Of a stretch of DNA of 64,000 nucleotides, positions 34,108 to 43,202 are shown in pieces. The DNA is from Halorubrum sodomense (GTDB taxonomy: Archaea; Halobacteriota; Halobacteria; Halobacteriales; Haloferacaceae). Numbering within the stretch: the stretch's first letter is position 1; each line of letters begins with the position of its first letter. The position numbers and the translations under genes were made by a program. The notes under the pieces were generated by a model. That model was not told the DNA's origin. It was given only the letters and a program-made list of their open reading frames with translations, and ran no database searches. Where the stretch lies: positions 1-64,000 of the forward strand of contig NZ_FOYN01000005.1 in NCBI RefSeq assembly GCF_900111935.1. Reading direction: 5' to 3'.

Positions 34108-34625
34108 GCCCCGAAATCCGCCCCTACGACCGCGAGCGCGACGCGGACGGCCTCTACGAGCTGAAGCGCGCCTTCGAGCGCGGCCTCGGCGCGACCACCG
34201 GCGGCGACGAGAAGGCGGCCGCCTACGAGGGGAAGCTCACCGACGCGTACCGCGACCGCTGGCTCGACTGGGTCGACCGCTGCGTCGATGACGACGATCC
34301 GCGATGCGTGACCGTCGCGGTGGAGGAGACCGAGGACTCCGGGAGCGAGGTCGTCGGCTACGTCTTCGTCCTCCCCCAGCGCATGTCGATGATCTGGGAC
34401 GCGGCGGTGCTGAACGAGATATTCGTCGCCTCCGAGTATCGGGAGACCGGCGTCGCCGACGACCTGATGGACGCCGCGCTCGCGCTCGCGGCCGATCAGG
34501 ACCTCCCGCTCGACCGTATGGTTCTCGACGTCGACCCCGCGAACGAGCGCGCGAAGGGGTTCTACGACCGCCACGGCTTCGAGCCGTGGGGCGAGATGGT
34601 CGCGCGGCCGCTCGACGAGTCCTGA
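34104..34625 (+). CDS. GNAT N-acetyltransferase
   Basis: 173 residues; acetyl-CoA-dependent N-acetylation of an unknown amine. The acetyl-CoA site is in VLNEIFVASEYRETGVADDL (a conserved V-x-x-x-Y-R-x-x-G-x-A/G loop), and DVDPANERAKGFYDRHGFEP is the typical last strand-helix-strand. It starts with GTG and overlaps the stop of the TIGR00300 gene by 4 bp. If that neighbour really acts on ornithine/arginine-like compounds, acetylation of a related amine is conceivable, but that is inference only. Confidence 0.8.
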   Translation: MSPEIRPYDRERDADGLYELKRAFERGLGATTGGDEKAAAYEGKLTDAYRDRWLDWVDRCVDDDDPRCVTVAVEETEDSGSEVVGYVFVLPQRMSMIWDAAVLNEIFVASEYRETGVADDLMDAALALAADQDLPLDRMVLDVDPANERAKGFYDRHGFEPWGEMVARPLDES

Positions 34626-34705
34626 GGGGCGACCCAGTCCGCGACCGGTCCCGCGACGGTTCCGACTCCCGAAGCTACAAGCGCGCTCGCCCGTTCTCGA
34701 CGGCC

Positions 34706-35695
34706 GTGATACAGATCGGGATCGTCGGCTGCGGCGTCATCGGGAACCGCCTCGCCGCCGCGATAGACGACCACGACCGGTACGAACTGGCCGCCGCCTG
34801 CGACCTCGACGCGGACCGCGCGGCGTCGCTCGCGACCGACCACGGCACCGACCGCACCGCGACGACGACCGACCACGCCTCGCTCGTCGAGCGCGACGGC
34901 CTCGACGCGGTGTACGTCGGCGTGCCGCCGCTCGCCCACCGCGAGGTGGTGGCCGACGCGCTCGCGGCCGACAAGCACGTCATCTGCGAGAAGCCGATCG
35001 CGGCGGACGCGGAGACGGGACGGGAACTCGTCGCGCTCGCGGAGGAGACCGACCGGATCACGGCCGTGAACCTCCCGTTCCGCTACACGCCGGGGTTCGT
35101 CCGCCTCCGCGAGGCGGTCGCCGCGGGCGAGATCGGCGCTCCGCGCCGGGTCGAGCTCCGGTTCCGGTTCCCGGAGTGGCCCCGCGAGTGGCAGGACGTG
35201 GCGTGGCTGGAGTCGCGCGAGCAGGGCGGCCCGCTCCGCGAGGTCGGGACGCACTTCCTGTTCGGCGTTCAGGAGCTGTTCGGGCCGATCGAGGCCGTTT
35301 CGGCGGACGTCGGCTACTCGGGACCGGACGCCTACGAGGCCGACGTGGTCGGGACGTTCCGGGCCGACGGGGTCCGGGGAACGATCGACCTGCTGTGCGA
35401 CCACGCGGGCGAGGAGGAGAACTCGATCACGGTCGTCGGCGACGAGGCGTCGCTGTCGCTGACGGCGTGGTACCGGCTCGTCCGGAACCGCGGGCGCGAC
35501 GACGAGGAACCACTCGTCGACGAGCGCGGCGACACCGTGAGCGCGCTCCTGACCGAGTTCGCGGCCGCCGTCGACGACGACGGCGGCGACCTCGTCTCCT
35601 TCGCGGAGGCGACGCGCGTTCAGGCGGTGCTCGACGCGATCCACGCCTCCGAGGGCGACCGCGTTCGTCCCGGGATCGACGCCGGCGGAGAGTGA
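34706..35695 (+). CDS. Gfo/Idh/MocA family NAD(P)-dependent oxidoreductase
   Basis: 329 residues. The N-terminal Rossmann fold begins IQIGIVGCGVIGNR (residues 2-15). YVGVPPLAHREVVADAL and then CEKPIAADAETGRELV carry the catalytic Lys of the E-K-P motif. The C-terminal domain has GGPLREVGTHFLFG with a conserved His. Family members oxidise or reduce sugars, inositols and related polyols; the substrate cannot be told. GTG at 34706 is chosen. It follows the GNAT gene by 80 bp on the same strand. Confidence 0.86.
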   Translation: MIQIGIVGCGVIGNRLAAAIDDHDRYELAAACDLDADRAASLATDHGTDRTATTTDHASLVERDGLDAVYVGVPPLAHREVVADALAADKHVICEKPIAADAETGRELVALAEETDRITAVNLPFRYTPGFVRLREAVAAGEIGAPRRVELRFRFPEWPREWQDVAWLESREQGGPLREVGTHFLFGVQELFGPIEAVSADVGYSGPDAYEADVVGTFRADGVRGTIDLLCDHAGEEENSITVVGDEASLSLTAWYRLVRNRGRDDEEPLVDERGDTVSALLTEFAAAVDDDGGDLVSFAEATRVQAVLDAIHASEGDRVRPGIDAGGE

Positions 35696-35764
35696 ATCGG
35701 CCGCGAACTCGCCGGCCGGGAACGCCCGACAGGAATTATGTGTCTCTCGGACCCATCTCCGCGT

Positions 35765-36187
35765 ATGAGTTACCTCGTTGCGACCGACGGATCGGCGGAG
35801 AGCGACGAAGCCGTTCGGTACGCGGCGCGACAGGCGGTCGCGTTCTACGAGACGCTCGAGATCGCCCACGTGTTGACGCCTGACTCGGAGCTGGTCGACG
35901 GGACGATCGTCCTCCCGGGCGAGGAGGCCGCCGTCGAGGCCGGAGAGGGCGTCTTGGAGGGGGCTCGCAGCATCGCAGAGGCGGCGGTCGACGAGCCGAT
36001 CACCGTGGAGACCCAACTGCTCACCGGACGTCCGGCCGACGCGATCGCCGAGTACGCGGCCGAGGAGGGCGTCGATGCCATCTACGTCGGCCACCGGGGG
36101 CTCTCGGAGGAGCGCGAGCAGGTCGTCGGCAGCGTCGCGAAGAGCGTCGTCGACAAGGCCGACGTCCCGGTGACGGTGATCCGCTAG
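35765..36187 (+). CDS. Universal stress protein (UspA family)
   Basis: 140 residues. MSYLVATDGSAESDEAVRY opens with the UspA strand-loop, and the ATP-loop pattern is VGHRGLSEEREQVVGSVAKS near the C-terminus, close to the G-x2-G-x9-G-S/T consensus. The protein would bind ATP and act in stress response; partners unknown. ATG 35765 is used rather than the upstream ATG at 35738. It is the first of three UspA genes in the window. Confidence 0.87.
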   Translation: MSYLVATDGSAESDEAVRYAARQAVAFYETLEIAHVLTPDSELVDGTIVLPGEEAAVEAGEGVLEGARSIAEAAVDEPITVETQLLTGRPADAIAEYAAEEGVDAIYVGHRGLSEEREQVVGSVAKSVVDKADVPVTVIR

Positions 36188-36322
36188 GCGATGGCGGACG
36201 CCCGGAGAGGGGTCGGCGGACCCCGCGGCGAGGCCGGTCGCGAGCCGCGGCGGCGTCAGAGACGCTGGCAAGGACCTCCGTTATCCGGTCTTCAAAAGTA
36301 GTTGGGCACGTAAGATGAAGTG

Positions 36323-37195
36323 ATGTCTGAAGACGTACTCGTCACGGCGGACTGGGTCGAAGAGCGACTCGACACGTTCCAAGACGACGACTCCGATCAT
36401 CGGCTCGTCGAGATCAACAACCCGACCGTCACCGACGAGTCGGAGTACACGCCCTACGAGGAGGGCCACATCCCCGGCGCGCTGAACTTCGAGTGGGACG
36501 CCGTGTTCACCGACGAGACGGAGCGCGACATCGTCTCGAAGGAGGACTTCGCGGCCCGGAACGGCGAGGGCGGCATCGACGCCGACACGACGGTCGTCGT
36601 CTACGGCGGCGGGCGCGTCCCGAACTGGTTCGCGCTGTTCGGCTACTGGATCTACAAGTACTACGGTCACGACGACATCCGCGTGATCGACGGCGGGAAG
36701 GGGTACTGGGTCGAGAACGACTACCCGCTCTCGACCGAGGAGCCCGAGTTCACGCCCCGCGACTACGAGGCCCGCGGTCCCTTCGAGAGCGTCCGCGCGT
36801 ACAAGGACGACATCGACAAGGCGATCGAGGAGGGGATTCCGATGGTCGACGTCCGCTCGCCCGAGGAGTTCTCCGGCGAGGTCATCGCGCCCGAGGGGCT
36901 CAACGAGACCGCCCAGCGCGGCGGTCACATCCCCGGCGCGAGCAACGTACCCATCGGCACCACGCTGAACGAGGACGGGACGTTCAAGAGCGCCGACGAG
37001 CTCCGCGAGCTGTACGGCGACGCCGGCGTCGACGGCGACGAGTCGACGATCACCTACTGCCGCGTCGGCGAGCGCTCGTCGATCGAGTGGTTCCTGCTCC
37101 ACGAGCTGCTCGGCTACGACGACGTCCGTAACTACGACGGCTCGTGGACCGAGTGGGGGAACCTCGTCGGCGCGCCGATCGAGACGGGCGAGTAA
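36323..37195 (+). CDS. tssA: Thiosulfate sulfurtransferase, two rhodanese domains
   Basis: 290 residues in two tandem rhodanese domains (about 1-140 and 150-290). The C-terminal catalytic loop TYCRVGERSS holds the active Cys. The first domain lacks the Cys in the equivalent VVVYGGGRVPN loop, as in normal two-domain rhodaneses. DVRSPEEFSGE and GHIPGASNVPIG are family motifs. It transfers sulfane sulfur from thiosulfate to cyanide or thiol acceptors. ATG 36323 is preferred; a GTG lies immediately upstream at 36320. Transcribed alone, convergent to a GNAT gene. Confidence 0.9.
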   Translation: MSEDVLVTADWVEERLDTFQDDDSDHRLVEINNPTVTDESEYTPYEEGHIPGALNFEWDAVFTDETERDIVSKEDFAARNGEGGIDADTTVVVYGGGRVPNWFALFGYWIYKYYGHDDIRVIDGGKGYWVENDYPLSTEEPEFTPRDYEARGPFESVRAYKDDIDKAIEEGIPMVDVRSPEEFSGEVIAPEGLNETAQRGGHIPGASNVPIGTTLNEDGTFKSADELRELYGDAGVDGDESTITYCRVGERSSIEWFLLHELLGYDDVRNYDGSWTEWGNLVGAPIETGE

Positions 37196-37237
37196 GCGCC
37201 GCTCCGCCGCACCGTTCCGACCAGCAACGCAGCCGGT

Positions 37238-37747
37238 TTACAACTTCTTTCGCATCTCGACGACCCGTCCGGTCACGCCCGTCCCTTCTTGACTAGAGAA
37301 CTCGTGGTCGCGTTCGGCGACCCGGTCGTACCCGTGCGCCTCGTAGAACGGAACCGCCGGCAGGGACGCCGTCAGGCCCACGGCCTCGACGCCGTGCTCG
37401 CGGGCGCGGCGCTCCAGCTCCTCGTAGAGGCGCGACCCGACGCCCTCGCGGGCGACCGCCGGAAGCACGTAGACGGCGGTCACCTCCGCGTCGGGGTCGG
37501 CCTCGTAGCCGTCGGGAGGGTCGGCGGTCAGCGTCCCGAACCCCACGACGACGCCGTCGCGCTCGGCGACGACGCACTCCGCGTCCTCGGCGTCGATCCC
37601 GTCGGCGTAGTCCGCGTCGCCGCACCCGGCGGCCCACGCTCGGACCTGCCGCTCGTCGTATCCCTCCGGGCCGAGCCCGACGATCGACGCGTAGTGGACG
37701 GTCCGGGCGGCCTCGGCGTCCCTCGGCGTCGCGTCGCGTACCTCCAT
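37238..37747 (-). CDS. GNAT N-acetyltransferase
   Basis: 169 residues. VTAVYVLPAVAREGVGSRLYEEL is the acetyl-CoA binding motif region, followed by GLTASLPAVPFYEAHGYDRV, the typical last part of the fold. An N-terminal segment RTVHYASIVGLGPEGYDERQ is seen in GNATs that act on small molecules. ATG at 37747 is used; the frame continues upstream inside the peptidase gene only by composition. Its start is 26 bp after the stop of the S9 peptidase gene, so the two may be cotranscribed. Confidence 0.82.
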   Translation of the reverse strand: MEVRDATPRDAEAARTVHYASIVGLGPEGYDERQVRAWAAGCGDADYADGIDAEDAECVVAERDGVVVGFGTLTADPPDGYEADPDAEVTAVYVLPAVAREGVGSRLYEELERRAREHGVEAVGLTASLPAVPFYEAHGYDRVAERDHEFSSQEGTGVTGRVVEMRKKL

Positions 37748-37773
37748 TCCGAGTCGGGAGTCCCGCCGCGCGA

Positions 37774-39681
37774 TCAGTCGTCCAGCGACGCGACCGCGGT
37801 CCGCTCCGCGCCGATCCGGCGGTCGAGGAAGTCGTCGAGCAGCTCCAGCGAGCGGATCTTCTGGTCGATGTCGCCGGAGCCGTGGCCCTCCTCGCCGAGC
37901 TCCTCGTACTCGTACTCGTCGCCCGCCTCGAAGCCGGCGTCGTCGAGCGCGTCGCGGAGGATCCGCGCCTGCGAGACGGGCACCCGCGGGTCGTTGACGC
38001 CGTGGACGATCAGGAGCGGCGCGTCGACGTTCTCGACGTAGTTCACGGGGCTGCGCTCGCGGTAGATCGCCTCGTTCTCCTCCGGCTCGCCGAGGTTCTT
38101 CACCATGAGCTCCGTCCGGAAGTGCGGCATGGTGTTCTCGTACATGTCGAACAGGTCGCTCACGCCGACCCACGTGATCCCGGCGGCGTACAGGTCCGGG
38201 TACTGGACCATCTGCCAGTTCGCGGAGTAGCCGCCGTAGGAGCCGCCGTACACGACGACGCGGTCCTCGTCCAGCCAGTCGTGCTCGTCGAGGACGTGCT
38301 CGGCGCCGGTCGCCACGTCGCCCTGCTCGGCGCCGCCCCAGTCGTCGTACAGCTCCTGGACGAACTCCCGGCCGCGTCCCGTGGAGCCGCGGTAGTTCAC
38401 CTGGAGGACGGAGTACCCGCGCGAGAGCAGGAACTGGACGCGGTAGCTGAACCGTCGGGCGTCGTGGTGCCGCGGGCCGCCGTGGGGGTTGACGATCAGC
38501 GGCGAGGGCCGTCGCCCGGAGTCGAACAGCAGCCCCTCGATCTCGAACGCCTCGTAGGGGTCGTGGTCGACCGCCCGCGCCGGCGTCTCGGGGACGCCGT
38601 CGGAGACGAACGAGACCGTCTCGGGCTCGACGAAGTCGTCCGGATCGAACGGGCCGTACTCGGCCTCGAACACCGTCTCGGCCGCGTCGGCGTCGAGGTC
38701 GTACGCGACCAGCTCCGGCCGCCGGCTCGACGTGGTCCGGTACGCGAGCAGGCGGTCGTCGGCCAGCCGCCCCTCCGTCACGTTGGCGACGCCGGCCGGG
38801 AAGTCGAGCTCGCGACCCTCGCCGGTGTCTGCGTCGTAGACGACCGGGACCGTCACGGCGCCGCGCGTCCGGCTCGCGACGAACCGGTCGCCGCCGTCCA
38901 GGAAGTGGCTCGGCGACTCCTCGAACTCGTCGCCGCCGAACCAGGTCACGTCGACGTCGCCCTCCCCGCCGACCCCGCCCGAGAGGTCGACGATCCCGCT
39001 CCGACCGAGGTCGGTCGTGTTGTCGACGACGAGCAGGCGGTCGCCGTCGGGGCTCCAGTCGATCGGCGCGGCCTCCGCGCCCACGTCACCGATCTCGAGG
39101 TTCCGCGCGTTCGAGCCGTCCGCGTCTGCGACGTAGACGTCGCTGTTCTCGTAGGCGTCCGTCTCGTTGGTCGCGTACGCGATCCGGTCGCCGTCGGGCG
39201 ACAGCTCGCCGGCGGCGACCGCTCGCTCGTAGTCGGTGAGCTTCGTCGTCTCGCCGCTCGGTACGTCGTGGCGGTAGAGGTTCATCTGCCCGTCGCGGCT
39301 GGAGCCGAGCAGGAGCGTCCCGCCGTCCTCGCCCACGTCGTGGAGGCGGGTCTGGCCGTCCATCTCGACGACGGGTTCGCTCTCGCCGTCGAGCGACATC
39401 GCCCACACGTCGTGCTGCTCGTTCCCGCCCTCGTCGCGGTGGTAGAAGAGGCGGTCGCCGCTCGGGTCCCACTCGAAGCCCGCCCGCACGGAGCGCGGGA
39501 CGTCGCCGTCGCTCAGTCGGGTCAGCGACCCGTCGGACGGGTCGAGGAGGTGGAGTTCGTTGCGGCCGGTCACGTCGTAGTAGAGCGCGACCGTCTCGCC
39601 GTCGGGCGACACTCGGGGACTGGAAAACGTCGGGAGCTCCGCGAGTTCGCGGAGTACGTCGGATTCCTCGGTCTCAGACAT
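37774..39681 (-). CDS. S9 family prolyl oligopeptidase-type serine peptidase
   Basis: 635 residues. The N-terminal 360 form a beta-propeller with repeated DWSPDGDRLLVVD-type blades. The C-terminal hydrolase domain has NPHGGPRHHD, then VVVYGGSYGGYSAN with Ser481, NDPRVP with Asp564, and GHGSG with His600. These form the catalytic triad of acylaminoacyl-peptidase/dipeptidyl-peptidase-like enzymes cleaving short peptides. There is no signal peptide, so it is cytoplasmic. ATG at 39681 starts the family N-terminus (MSETEESDVLRELAELP). The photolyase gene diverges from it. Confidence 0.92.
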   Translation of the reverse strand: MSETEESDVLRELAELPTFSSPRVSPDGETVALYYDVTGRNELHLLDPSDGSLTRLSDGDVPRSVRAGFEWDPSGDRLFYHRDEGGNEQHDVWAMSLDGESEPVVEMDGQTRLHDVGEDGGTLLLGSSRDGQMNLYRHDVPSGETTKLTDYERAVAAGELSPDGDRIAYATNETDAYENSDVYVADADGSNARNLEIGDVGAEAAPIDWSPDGDRLLVVDNTTDLGRSGIVDLSGGVGGEGDVDVTWFGGDEFEESPSHFLDGGDRFVASRTRGAVTVPVVYDADTGEGRELDFPAGVANVTEGRLADDRLLAYRTTSSRRPELVAYDLDADAAETVFEAEYGPFDPDDFVEPETVSFVSDGVPETPARAVDHDPYEAFEIEGLLFDSGRRPSPLIVNPHGGPRHHDARRFSYRVQFLLSRGYSVLQVNYRGSTGRGREFVQELYDDWGGAEQGDVATGAEHVLDEHDWLDEDRVVVYGGSYGGYSANWQMVQYPDLYAAGITWVGVSDLFDMYENTMPHFRTELMVKNLGEPEENEAIYRERSPVNYVENVDAPLLIVHGVNDPRVPVSQARILRDALDDAGFEAGDEYEYEELGEEGHGSGDIDQKIRSLELLDDFLDRRIGAERTAVASLDD

Positions 39682-39792
39682 CCGATTGTAACGGGCGTCG
39701 GAACCGCCTTGAACGTTTCCCGGGGACCCGGCCGAGCACGACTCGACGACCCCGACAGACCCTTGTCCGGACGCGCCGAACCTCACGACGAG

Positions 39793-41397
39793 ATGGGTTC
39801 GTCCGACGACGCCCCGCTTCCGACCGCGCCGGAGCCCGCGAGGGTTCGGGCCGCGGTCGAATCGGAGCCGCCGGGCACCGTCGTCTGGCACCGCGCAGAC
39901 CTGCGAATCTCGGACCATCCGGCGCTCGCGGCGGCCGCGGCGGAGTCGGAGCGGATCCTCCCGCTGTTCGTCTTCGACCCGGCCTTCTACGACGAGCGCG
40001 GCGCGGCCTGCGACGCCCGGATCGAGTTCCTCCACGACTGCCTTCGCGACCTCGACCGGCAGTACCGCGACGTCGACGGTGCGGGGCTGACGTACGCCCA
40101 CGGCGATCCGCTGGACGTCCTCGGGCGGTTCGACGACGCCGGCTGGGACGTCGTCGCGGCCGCGACCCCGACGGGTCGGTACGGGCGACGCCGGGACGAG
40201 CGGGCCCGGGAGCGGCTCGGCGTCCGGTTCGTCGAGGGCGACGGCTTGGTCCGGGACGCGGACCGTCCCCGCGACGGCTGGAGCGATCACGTCGAATCGT
40301 GGCTCGCGGCCGACCCGTTCGACTGGGACCCCCGGTCGGTCGGGGTCGAAGGCGTCGAGACGGGCGTCGACCCGGACCGCGCGAGCGACGCCTACGGCGT
40401 CGATCCGACGAAGACGCGCGTTCCGACCGGCGGGCGGGGACCGGCGCGCGATCGGCTCCGCGCGTTCACGGAGCGGATTGCGGAGTACCCCGGCTCTATC
40501 TCCTCACCGGTCGACGCCCGCGACGGGACGAGCGGGCTCTCCCCGTACCTCCGATTCGGCTGTCTCTCCGTCCGCGAGGTCCACCGGCACGTCGACGAGC
40601 GCGCGCCGGACGGGCGCGGGAAGTCGATGTTCGTCTCCCGGCTCTTCTGGAACCGTCACTACGCCCAGAAGCTGCTCGACTGGCCCGGGTGGCTCGACCG
40701 GGCGGTGAACCCGGTGTACGAGGGGTTCAATCGCGACCGTCACGACCCCGACCTCGTCGCGGCGTGGAAGCGCGGCGAGACGGGGTTCCCCATGGTCGAC
40801 GCGAGCATGCGCTGCCTGCGCGAGACCGGCTGGCTCAACTTCCGGATGCGGGCGCTGTGCGCCTCCGTCTACTTCCACGTCCTCCAGCAGCCGTGGCGGA
40901 TCGGCGCCGACCACTTCCACGAACACCTGATCGACGGCGACCCCGCGATCAACTACACCCAGTGGCAGTCGCAGTGCGGGCTGGTCGGCCGCCCCGGGCT
41001 GCGATTGTACGATCCACGCAAGCAGGTTCGCGACCAGGATCCGGGCGGTGAGTTCGTCACGCGGTGGGTTCCCGAGCTCGCACCGCTGCCCGCCGCGCAC
41101 CTCGACGCCCCCGAGAAGACGCCGCTCGCGGTCCAGCGCGACGTAGGCGTCGAAATCGGTGCGGACTACCCGTACCCCGTCGTCGACTACGAGGCGGCCC
41201 GCAGCGAGTTCCGCGAGCGCTACGGGGCCGTCCACGGTGCGGCGGCGGCGCGCCTCGGCGACGAGGCGATCGCCCGCCGCGCGTCGCTGTCGGGCGGGAT
41301 AGCGGGCGCGCGGTCGATCGCGGCCGACCACGGCGAGCCGACGGGAACGGGAGCGGGCGACGGGCCCGCACAGACCGGTCTCGACGACTTCGGATGA
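39793..41397 (+). CDS. phr: Cryptochrome/photolyase family, probable class I CPD photolyase
   Basis: 534 residues. The N-terminal antenna domain begins VVWHRADLRISDHPAL. The C-terminal FAD domain has DGTSGLSPYLRFGCLSVREVH, SRLFWNRHYAQKLL, GFPMVDASMRCLRETGWLNFRMRALCAS split over the flavin-contacting helices, and PAINYTQWQSQ with the class I pattern. Repairs cyclobutane pyrimidine dimers with blue light, consistent with a sun-exposed halophile. It is longer than typical (about 470) because of an acidic N-terminal start and a Gly/Ala-rich C-terminal tail. ATG 39793 begins after a short gap from the divergent peptidase. Confidence 0.9.
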   Translation: MGSSDDAPLPTAPEPARVRAAVESEPPGTVVWHRADLRISDHPALAAAAAESERILPLFVFDPAFYDERGAACDARIEFLHDCLRDLDRQYRDVDGAGLTYAHGDPLDVLGRFDDAGWDVVAAATPTGRYGRRRDERARERLGVRFVEGDGLVRDADRPRDGWSDHVESWLAADPFDWDPRSVGVEGVETGVDPDRASDAYGVDPTKTRVPTGGRGPARDRLRAFTERIAEYPGSISSPVDARDGTSGLSPYLRFGCLSVREVHRHVDERAPDGRGKSMFVSRLFWNRHYAQKLLDWPGWLDRAVNPVYEGFNRDRHDPDLVAAWKRGETGFPMVDASMRCLRETGWLNFRMRALCASVYFHVLQQPWRIGADHFHEHLIDGDPAINYTQWQSQCGLVGRPGLRLYDPRKQVRDQDPGGEFVTRWVPELAPLPAAHLDAPEKTPLAVQRDVGVEIGADYPYPVVDYEAARSEFRERYGAVHGAAAARLGDEAIARRASLSGGIAGARSIAADHGEPTGTGAGDGPAQTGLDDFG

Positions 41398-41479
41398 CCG
41401 AAGCGACCCGCTCGCGTGAGCGGGAGTGCGACCCGCCGCGGTAGAAAGCTTCATACGGTTGTGGTTAGTATTGTATTTT

Positions 41480-41713
41480 ATGGACCAAAACGTCGGTGCG
41501 ACGGACAAGCGCGTCAGGACCGCGGTCGGCGCCGTCGCCGGCCTCGCCTCGATAGCGACCCTCGCGAACGCCGCGCCGCTCCCGGCCCTCGCGGCACCGG
41601 TCTTGGGCGTCGTCGCGCTCGCGATGCTCGCGACCGCCGCGACCGGTACCTGCGGCCTGTACGCTCTGTTCGGCGTCGACACCTGTCCCGCGGACGCCGG
41701 TGGGTCGCGCTGA
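41480..41713 (+). CDS. DUF2892-like small membrane protein
   Basis: 77 residues: MDQNVGATDKRVRTAVGAV begins with the charged loop typical of DUF2892, then two hydrophobic helices (AVAGLASIATLANAAPLPAL and PVLGVVALAMLATAATGTC), then CGLYALFGVDTCP with two cysteines near the C-terminus. The family is often fused to or next to rhodaneses; the rhodanese here is 4 kb away. A redox or sulfur role is only a guess. The ATG at 41480 is used rather than the start at 41426. Confidence 0.72.
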   Translation: MDQNVGATDKRVRTAVGAVAGLASIATLANAAPLPALAAPVLGVVALAMLATAATGTCGLYALFGVDTCPADAGGSR

Positions 41714-41891
41714 AAATCGCTCCGAAAGCGTCGAATTATAGCGTCAAGACGGGTTTAAACCATATTTTCGCTTCGGACCGACGGTGCCCTCAAGTGGCCC
41801 GAGTGCGTACCGATCACATGTTCGACTGCGACCCGAATCGACGGGGTATCGGGACGGACGGCGGCGCCGGCTCGCCCGGGGTGAGCGCCGC

Positions 41892-43124
41892 GTGAGCGAC
41901 GACCCGACCGTCCTCGTGATCGGCGGCGGCGCGACGGGCACCGGGATCGCTCGGGACCTCGCCGCCCGCGGGGTCGACGCGACGCTCGTCGACCGCGGCG
42001 GGCTCGGGAGCGGGACCTCCGGCCGCTCCCACGGCCTCCTCCACAGCGGGGCCCGGTACGCGGAGGCCGACGCCGAGGGCGCCCGCGAGTGTATCGCGGA
42101 GAACCGGACGCTCAGGTCGATCGCCGGGGCCTGCGTGCGCGACACCGGCGGACTCTTCGTCCGCCTCGCCGGCGACGACCCGGAGTACCTCGAGGAGAAG
42201 GTCGCCGCCTGCGAGGCGATCGGCATCGAGACGGAGCGGCTCGACGCAGACGCCGCCCGGGAGGCGGTGCCGGGGCTCGCGGACGACGTGGCGGCGGCGT
42301 TTCGGGTCCCGGACGGCGTCATCTACCCGTCGCGGCTGGTCGCCGCAAACGCCGCTGACGCCGAGCGCCGCGGGGCGACCGTCCGCCCGCACGCGCCCGT
42401 CGAGGACGTGACCGTCCGCGACGGCGCGGTCGAGTCGGTCCGGGTGGGCGGCGACGTCGACGGGACGCTCTCGCCCGAGGTCGTCGTCAACGCCACCGGC
42501 GCGTGGGCGGACTCGATCGCCGAGATGGCGGGCGTCGAAGTCGGGATGGCGCCGAGCCGGGGCGTGATGGTCTCGGTGGAGTACGACGGGCTCGGCCCGG
42601 TGTTGAACCGGTGTCGCGACCCGGACGACGGCGACATCGTCGTCCCCCACGACGGCGAGGTCGTGCTCGGCACGACGAGCGTCCCGGTCTCCGACCCCGA
42701 CGACTACGAGACGGCCGACTGGGAGGTCGAGCGCTCCGTCGAGGAGTGCGCCGCGATGCTCCCCGCGGTCGCCGACGCGCCGACGGTCCGGACGTGGTGG
42801 GGCGTCCGGCCCCTCTACGAGCCCGACGAGGCGGGGCAGGACCGCCGGGGCATCTCCCGCGGGTTCACGCTGCTCGACCACGAGCGCGACGGCGCCGCCG
42901 GCCTCTACAGCGTCGTGGGCGGGAAGCTGACTACCTACCGCCAGATGGCCGAGACGACCGTCGACCGCGTCTGCGACCGGCTGGGGGTCGACGCCGCCTG
43001 CGAGACCGCGGCCGAACCGCTCGCACACGCCGACGAGCCCGATCGGCTGGACGAACTCGTCGTCGAGTACGGCGGGGCGAACCCCACGGACGCCGACGTG
43101 GTCGGCGCGCGAGCGGGCGACTGA
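41892..43124 (+). CDS. GlpA-like FAD-dependent dehydrogenase
   Basis: 410 residues resembling the FAD domain of glycerol-3-phosphate dehydrogenase subunit A. TVLVIGGGATGTGIARDLA is the dinucleotide-binding fold (residues 5-23), SGRSHGLLHSGARYA follows, and GGKLTTYRQMAE (about 354-365) is the GlpA/GlpD signature. The usual haloarchaeal GlpA is above 550 residues with a C-terminal Fer2-BFD domain, which is absent here, and glpB/glpC are not present. It may therefore use glycerol-3-phosphate with other electron acceptors or be a paralogue with a different hydroxyacid substrate. GTG 41892 is chosen. Confidence 0.8.
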   Translation: MSDDPTVLVIGGGATGTGIARDLAARGVDATLVDRGGLGSGTSGRSHGLLHSGARYAEADAEGARECIAENRTLRSIAGACVRDTGGLFVRLAGDDPEYLEEKVAACEAIGIETERLDADAAREAVPGLADDVAAAFRVPDGVIYPSRLVAANAADAERRGATVRPHAPVEDVTVRDGAVESVRVGGDVDGTLSPEVVVNATGAWADSIAEMAGVEVGMAPSRGVMVSVEYDGLGPVLNRCRDPDDGDIVVPHDGEVVLGTTSVPVSDPDDYETADWEVERSVEECAAMLPAVADAPTVRTWWGVRPLYEPDEAGQDRRGISRGFTLLDHERDGAAGLYSVVGGKLTTYRQMAETTVDRVCDRLGVDAACETAAEPLAHADEPDRLDELVVEYGGANPTDADVVGARAGD

Positions 43125-43202
43125 CCCGGCCGGTCGGCGACTCCGCGGCGGGGAGCCCGCGCCGGCACGCACACTCAAATCCCTTCCGGGCGACGGCGTC
43201 GT

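Noticed and set aside
37882-41397. 1171-codon open frame spanning the photolyase and beyond
   Set aside because: Only the part from ATG 39793 looks like a protein. Upstream of it the frame is an antisense shadow of the S9 peptidase, caused by high GC.
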